A stretch of DNA of 64,000 nt from Larus michahellis (Eukaryota; Chordata; Aves; Charadriiformes; Laridae): the NCBI RefSeq assembly GCF_964199755.1, contig NC_133896.1, positions 82,551,815-82,615,814 on the forward strand. Direction: 5' to 3'. Below are positions 59,126 through 64,000 of this stretch, piece after piece. The position numbers and the translations under genes were made by a program. The notes beneath the pieces were generated by a model, which worked only from the letters and a program-made list of their open reading frames with translations, was not told the origin of the DNA and did no database searches. The number at the start of each line of letters is the position of its first letter. Within the stretch, counting starts at the first letter, position 1.

Positions 59126-61907
59126 TTATGTTGTGTATGCTGGTCAGGTTGCAGAAACATGGCCTCAGTTTTTTTACCAACCCTGTATGGGCTGTGAGAT
59201 ATCCTTAATGCAAAAGTATAGTTCCCTATCAGAACACAACAATATCAAATCCTGTTGTCTTTGAAGATGCTACACAGGAGGTATAGATTACGTGTATGTG
59301 TGCGTAAGAGGCGAGCTGGAAATTAGGAGCGTGAAGTTTGTGGTTGAAAAGGAAAGAAGGCAACAATGGAGGAGGCCCTAGGCCTGTTTCAAGCTCGTGA
59401 CAAGTGTCTAGAGGAGAATGAAGAATGATTCAGTTCCTTCGATGAATTATTCTGCACTACAGGCTTTCTAACAGATGCGATTCTTTAAAGAAAATGATGA
59501 CTTCTCTCTGCAGTCAAAGTGCTCTGCAGGAATCAGTGTTTCCCCAATACTCCTCTCACAGAGAATCTTGGTACTATTGCCTTTTTGTTTTCTTCAAAGA
59601 TATTAAAATGCTGGAGTGATTTCCAAGGTACCATTGCTCCTCGTCCTCTGAACCATGGAAAATGTCTTCCGTGATCACAGGTGTGACCTTTACTAAGTCT
59701 CCTCTTCTTCGTTTTCATTTTTGATTCAAGTTATCTGTGGAGAACAGGTATCCATCTGGTTTTGCATTGTCTGTATGTATTACGTTTTGCTCCAGTTGAA
59801 TGGTGTGTTTTCGGGAGGGGTAGAGCCCTTCCTCCCCATGGGTCTCCTGGCTCAGCTTTTCTATCACAAGGGCCTTCTCTGAGTCAGTTTAGCGAAAGAA
59901 ACTGCAAAACTAGAAACGGCGCACATCCTTGCTGTGTTCTCTCTATTTCAGCACCTTTGTTCAGGTCTATGACACCTGTGCACCTGTCAGTCACTGCTTT
60001 CAATGCAGGTCCTTCAAACATATGTTCCTGTGACCAAGAGCCAGGTTTGCCAAAGTCAAGCAAGGAACAGAGAACACACCTGGGCAAACACAGTAGGAGG
60101 AGCACGGTGGGACAGGGTCAGAGAGCTCTCCCCAGCGCTGGCCCCAGTGGTTGCAGCTCCTGTCAGAAGTCTGACAGCAGCTGGACCTCTCTGGCTACAG
60201 TTTATTGATTTATGACAGATCTGGCTGGTGCTTTCTGTAGGAAAATCTCTGGTTTTAGGTAAAAATTTATAAGTTTGCCCACCATTTTCAGTAACAAGAC
60301 CTTCCTTCACAAAGAGACAAGAAGGGGGGAGCATGTGTCCATCAGTATTAAAAGTGTCCAGTTTTCCTTGCCTAGGAGCCTAGCACTGATTTAGACCAAC
60401 TCAAAGCTGATTTCTGGAAACAGCTGGGATATCTGGCCTCTGGCCAGTTATCTCAATCAGTTGAGCAGTGAAATATTCACTTAAGACAAAGGCAATGCTA
60501 GTGCTAACAGCTGCCGTACATAGTGTAAAGCTCCCATGACGAATGGTTGTTCAAGTGCGGCCCGGTAATAGAGGTAAAACGGAGATCGGTCTTCCCAACC
60601 CTAGATGGAAAAAGAGTACGGAGAGCCTTGGGAACAGGGATCCCAAGTCAGCTGGAAATTTCTAGGCGTCCTGGAACCTGGTTTTATCAGACAGAAAGAT
60701 CCCAACTGCCTGCTTGAGTAACACCGTGTTGGGACCCAGATATGGAAAGCTTAGGCTGCGTCAGCACTGTTAAAGAGTGCTGGGAAATATTTCTGGACAC
60801 AGAACCATAGCGGTTTGTATTATTAGGACAGTCTCTGGTACATTTCAGCCTGGGCTAACTAATGCTGTCTCACACAAGTCTCAGATGTAGTTTGAGTTTA
60901 ATGCAATCCATGTATCGCTCATGACAGGCAGTTTACGTGATAACCACGCTTTTCTGGAGGCCAGGCTGATTAAACAGCACAATTGTCCACCCTTCTGTAC
61001 AGGTTGTCATCAGTGCTAGAAGAGGTCCCACACGTTTAATTTGTGAGTTTTAACCTGAGCCTCAGGTTCAAAAACAGAGCAAAAAGGCTGTCTGTGTCTG
61101 AAAAGTCTACAGTAGATACATGAACAATGAGGAACAGGAATTAGTTCCTGAGACCCCCTTCTTGCAAATGGTGCTATTGCTAAAGGGTGTTGCAGTGAGC
61201 TGGTGGAGACTTCTGTGGGCCATTATTTCCATATATTTCCGTTTCCCTCATTGTATACGGGGAAGGAAAAGGCAAAGTCATTAGCTCATTAGTGGTTGCT
61301 GGTGGTGGTAGTGTTGCTACAGTGCTTCCTTGTGCACATGCCAGGATTTGCTCCCATTCTCAAGCCAGACAGCCTAAGAAGATCCACATCCCCATAATCT
61401 GATGGGGATACTGAGCCTCTGTCCCGAATGACAACACTGCCTGCTGTGTGCTGGGGTGAGCTCTTGCTGCTGGCTGCACAGCAGCAATCCATTTCCAGCT
61501 GAAACAAAGAGACGCAAGTGACAAGTGATCAGGACCTGGCCTGGGTCACTGATCAGCAAAGTTCTCTCTGTTGTTGTTTTTTTTTGTTTGTTTGGTTTTT
61601 TTTCCCCCCTCCATGAAAAGTCCATCTGGTCAGATATCTCCATGGCAGCAGGAGGGGATGTTCTGAACTGGTGGATGGCAGCCAAAGCAGCTGCTATTGG
61701 CTAAGGAGCACTCGGCACCATAGGCCCATCCCTACTGCTGCATGCGTATAATCTTAGTAGAGAGGAAGAGGTGGGGAGAGGCTGGCTCCTCCCTGCATAC
61801 CACCTCTTCATTTAGGCGGTGCTAGAAAGAAATTACCCCTCCAAAAACAGCCTCAGTGATTTCAGAGGAAGAGGGCCATTGGAGATTGGGCAGCAAGAGC
61901 CCCCAAG
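59126..61907 (+). other. Region between the A2ML pseudogene and A2ML1; promoter of A2ML1 expected
   Basis: No coding block was recognised. A T-rich tract lies at about 61570-61606. The 140 bases before the A2ML1 start contain an A/T-rich motif (gcgtataatctta at about 61744), but I cannot support it as a TATA box. The final exons of the decayed copy should lie here and are not visible. Confidence 0.4.
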
Positions 61908-61966
61908 ATGAGGATAGCTGTCCTCCTGAGCCTTCTGTTCCACATTGCAGCTGCTTTTCACCAACT
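61908..61966 (+). CDS. A2ML1: A2ML1 exon 1, signal peptide
   Basis: The ATG is at 61908 in ccccaagATGAGG. It encodes MRIAVLLSLLFHIAAAFHQ and two bases of the next codon, then the strong donor gtgagtg at 61967. The peptide has a basic residue, a hydrophobic core of about 12 and small residues (AAA) suited to signal peptidase. The start was chosen because it gives the only signal sequence in phase with exon 2 (CT|A). The 5' UTR upstream is not delimited. Confidence 0.8.
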
Positions 61967-62544
61967 GTGAGTGATGCTGAACTTCTTTTAGGTCTCTTTC
62001 ATGAAGGCATCAGTCTGGGTAGATGGACGACATTCCATGCCATCAGCTCTCCTGCTTCCTGCTGTATCAGACCACCCCAGAGGGTAGCCGAGTCATTTAC
62101 GTGGCCTACCACGCATTAGATCAACTCCTGTGAGTTAAAATACAAGCTACACTTTTGGTGGGCTTCCAAGTCAGATCTTCGGCCCAAGGATGTTTGCTTC
62201 TCCAGTTGCCATGCCAGATCAAATCACTGGTGTCTAGACTGCAAGGTTATGAGGCCACTTCTGAAGATTGCAAGGGATGGGTTTGGGGAGTTCAGAAGAC
62301 AACCGGAGTAAAGGGTTTGAAATAGATTATAGGGCTGTACTTAAGATAATCAAGCAGAATCCATTTCTCAGGTTATCAGTGAAGCAATCACTTTGCTGGG
62401 TTCGCTGTTGCTTTTGAATATTGGCTGCAGCCATGGCACATTGTTGAGGAATTCTCCAGTAGTGGGCCACTGCAGGGAAGCGCTTTTGCATTTCTGAGCC
62501 CTCAACCTGATGCCACCTCTGATGTCTTCTTTCCCCTACCCCAG
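61967..62544 (+). other. A2ML1: A2ML1 intron 1
   Basis: GT..AG, 578 bp, phase 2, ending ctaccccag. No repeat seen. Confidence 0.75.
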
Positions 62545-62728
62545 ACATTACCTGGTGGTTATCCCTGCAGATCTCCGCTACCCATCCACCCAAGTTGCCT
62601 GCCTCCATATCACCTGTTATGAAACAAAACTCCAAGTGAATCTGGTCCTAGAGCGCTCTGCAGGACGTGAGCTTTTAGTGCAAGAAACCATCCAGAAGGA
62701 GAAGACTTTCATGTGCACTAAGTTCTGG
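62545..62728 (+). CDS. A2ML1: A2ML1 exon 2, MG1 domain
   Basis: 184 nt, the size I recall for exon 2 of A2M-family genes. It encodes HYLVVIPADLRYPSTQVACL and then VNLVLERSAGRELLVQETIQ, ending FMCTKFW before the donor gtgagc at 62729. It has the beta-sandwich pattern of the first macroglobulin domain. CL..TC and FMC hold the expected cysteine positions. Confidence 0.88.
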
Positions 62729-63782
62729 GTGAGCCACACTAGGCAAATGCTATCACTGATTTTTCCTTCAGGAACTGTAAATCCCTTGTGTTACTCCCTA
62801 ACCAGGGATGACACGGTCAGGGTCTACTTTGCCTTGGAGTGTGCCTGCTAGGAAGAGGAGTGGGTGGTGCCTAGGGATATGTAGCCCAGCGCAGTATCTG
62901 TTGATCAGAACTGAATTCCCTTTCTGAATCTAATTTTTAAATTGAACTTACATTTGTTATAATCTACCACACTTCTGGATACGTAAGAATAACCCACCTG
63001 TTTCCTTCTCTTCCATCCCAGACCAGGTGAAGCAGCTTTAGCTCTTCTCTGAAGGACTTCTGCAGCTCCATAGCTAAAGCTTGGGGAAATGGTTGTTTGC
63101 ATGACATAATGCAGTTTCTGTAGGACCCAAAGTCAGGCAGCAGCTCAGCTCTTAGGAGCTACCGGAGAGCAGTTGGATGGAAATGGATGTGCTTGTTATT
63201 TTAAAACAGCATCTTAGAGCTGATTCATTGTTGGTGAGAATTTAACAAAGATGTAGGATAAGGCAGACATACCTAAACGGTATCCCTTCTATTATGCAGT
63301 ATATTCTTTGCTGAGGCTGCTGGGGTCTTTGGCTCCTGGAGCTGGGAAGACCATTTGGTTGTCTTTTCTAATCTGGCTTTCTTGCTTGTATATGCTGGGT
63401 AGTTCTGAAGACCTAGCATTTGGGGGTCTGCTACAGCTCAGGCTCTCTCCTTTGAGTCTGTGCTACCATCTCCCACCTTTCTGGCATCTGCCCATCTTCC
63501 TGACTAAGTCAGAAGACCCAGAGGTGTCAGGCACCTGCTTGTCACCAGAGGCAAAATTCCTTAGCCAGCGTGTAAAAGGACAGATTCCGTGACATGCAGG
63601 GCCTCCTACTGTCATGTAGGACTGAGTGAGATCTGGATGTGATCTGTATCCAAATATTGGAGGGGATGTCCTGGGACAGGTGGAGGTGAACTGGTTAGTT
63701 CTTCCACTTTACTTTCAATTCCTGCTCAGGGCCCCCAAGAAGATTACCTGGGGTCTGCATGCTCTCCCCTCTGTCTGTACAG
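62729..63782 (+). other. A2ML1: A2ML1 intron 2
   Basis: GT..AG, about 1.05 kb, phase 0, ending gtctgtacag. No repeat recognised. The open frames here are not conserved-looking. Confidence 0.75.
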
Positions 63783-63945
63783 GTTGCATCTCCAGCTGAT
63801 GGCACAGAGGAGATCGCCACTGTCAAACTGATCATCACGGGCGAAGGGGCCAGTATCGAGGAGGAGAAAAAGGTCCTGATCCGCAAAGCCAGCAGTGGCA
63901 CCTTCATCCAAACAGACAAGCCCTCCTATCAACCAGGGCAGACAG
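63783..63945 (+). CDS. A2ML1: A2ML1 exon 3, end of MG1 / start of MG2
   Basis: 163 nt with donor gtgaga at 63946. It encodes VASPADGTEEIATVKLIITG, EEEKKVLIRKASSG and TFIQTDKPSYQPGQT. The F[VI]QTDKP.Y.PGQ motif is the signature start of MG2 in alpha-2-macroglobulins and complement C3-type proteins. The reading frame continues past the right edge of the window. Confidence 0.92.
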
Positions 63946-64000
63946 GTGAGAGATGCAAATGGGACCAACCATGGCCTGTATTCACTCTGCCGGTAACACC

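Larger units (their letters stand above)
42015..59150 (+). pseudogene. A2ML1-type alpha-2-macroglobulin pseudogene (decayed tandem copy)
   Basis: Exon remnants resembling alpha-2-macroglobulin-like 1 occur in correct order over 17 kb, several with GT..AG borders. The family traps proteases through a bait region and a Cys-Gln thioester; the products are secreted. Decay is general. There are in-frame stops within the blocks at 48229, 53451, 54064, 55735 and 56061, a frameshift in the 49091 block, and a stop ending the 49399 block. The thioester GCGEQ is changed beyond use. CR1 elements sit in or between exons at 45505-46840, 46865-47895, 51527-52085 and 56671-56885. The closest resemblance is to A2ML1 (YYQSTYLRLQP, VKWMAGKQ), the same subfamily as the intact gene starting 2.8 kb downstream. 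This makes a tandem duplicate the simplest origin. Blocks are listed separately; middle N-terminal exons and the C-terminal receptor-binding part are faint or lost. Confidence 0.9.
61908..63945 (+). other. A2ML1: A2ML1 gene, first three coding exons (continues past window)
   Basis: This is the start of an alpha-2-macroglobulin-like 1 gene, a secreted broad-range protease inhibitor that traps proteases after bait-region cleavage. Three exons with clean GT..AG borders splice in frame: 59 nt (61908-61966), 184 nt (62545-62728) and 163 nt (63783-63945). They give 135 complete codons, with one base carried to the next exon. Content: signal peptide, the MG1 domain, and the first strand of MG2 with the family hallmark TFIQTDKPSYQPGQT. 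PADGTEEIATV and EEEKKVLIRK match A2ML1 (GGTEEVATI, EEKKKVLIQ) better than A2M or ovostatin as I remember them. No stop or shift is present. The bait region, thioester and receptor-binding parts lie to the right. Confidence 0.85.

Noticed and set aside
59762-60208. 148-codon plus-strand frame near the A2ML1 promoter
   Set aside because: Low-complexity composition, no motif and no match to the missing A2ML C-terminal exons.
61908-63945. Ovostatin or A2M as the identity of the right-hand gene
   Set aside because: PADGTEEIATV and EEEKKVLIRK fit A2ML1 better. Ovostatin as I recall it differs clearly in exon 2 and has VFVQTDKPIYKPGQ in place of TFIQTDKPSYQPGQ.

Overview
The window looks like a stretch of a bird chromosome. 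The evidence is seven CR1 (chicken repeat 1) LINE fragments, several ending in the CR1 ATTCTATG octamer repeat, together with split genes carrying GT..AG introns and large AT-rich intergenic spaces. Two protein-coding genes on the + strand flank one decayed gene. No tRNA, rRNA, CRISPR or bacterial feature was seen. Species cannot be read from the sequence alone.

Left part (1 to about 18.2 kb): the 3' part of RIMKLB, a RimK-type ATP-grasp ligase that makes N-acetylaspartylglutamate and beta-citrylglutamate. Four exons (5667-5897, 7795-7881, 9820-10023, 11460-11923) encode the last 328 residues. By comparison with the remembered 386-residue mammalian protein, about 58 N-terminal residues lie to the left of the window. 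A long 3' UTR follows, with several AATAAA signals; the last plausible one is at 18218. The upstream intron holds a 1.1 kb antisense CR1.

Middle (18.2 to 42 kb): intergenic, with no convincing gene. It holds a complete 276 bp hAT-type non-autonomous transposon with an exact 8 bp target duplication (20097-20388), two sense CR1 tails, and, at about 34.2-36.0 kb, what I read as a degraded DIRS-like tyrosine-recombinase retrotransposon. Remnants of its RNase H, linker and recombinase regions can be recognised. I would look at this first, because DIRS elements are, as far as I recall, essentially unreported from birds.

Right part (42 to 64 kb): an alpha-2-macroglobulin-like locus. From about 42.0 to 59.1 kb lies a heavily decayed pseudogene of the A2ML1 type. 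Its exon remnants are in the correct order; premature stops fall in several of them, the thioester motif is destroyed, and at least four CR1s have inserted. At 61908 an apparently healthy A2ML1 gene begins: signal-peptide exon, then two exons of 184 and 163 bp, continuing past the right edge. The order RIMKLB then A2ML1 on one strand matches the mammalian arrangement as I remember it, so this is conserved synteny with a lineage-specific dead tandem copy in between.
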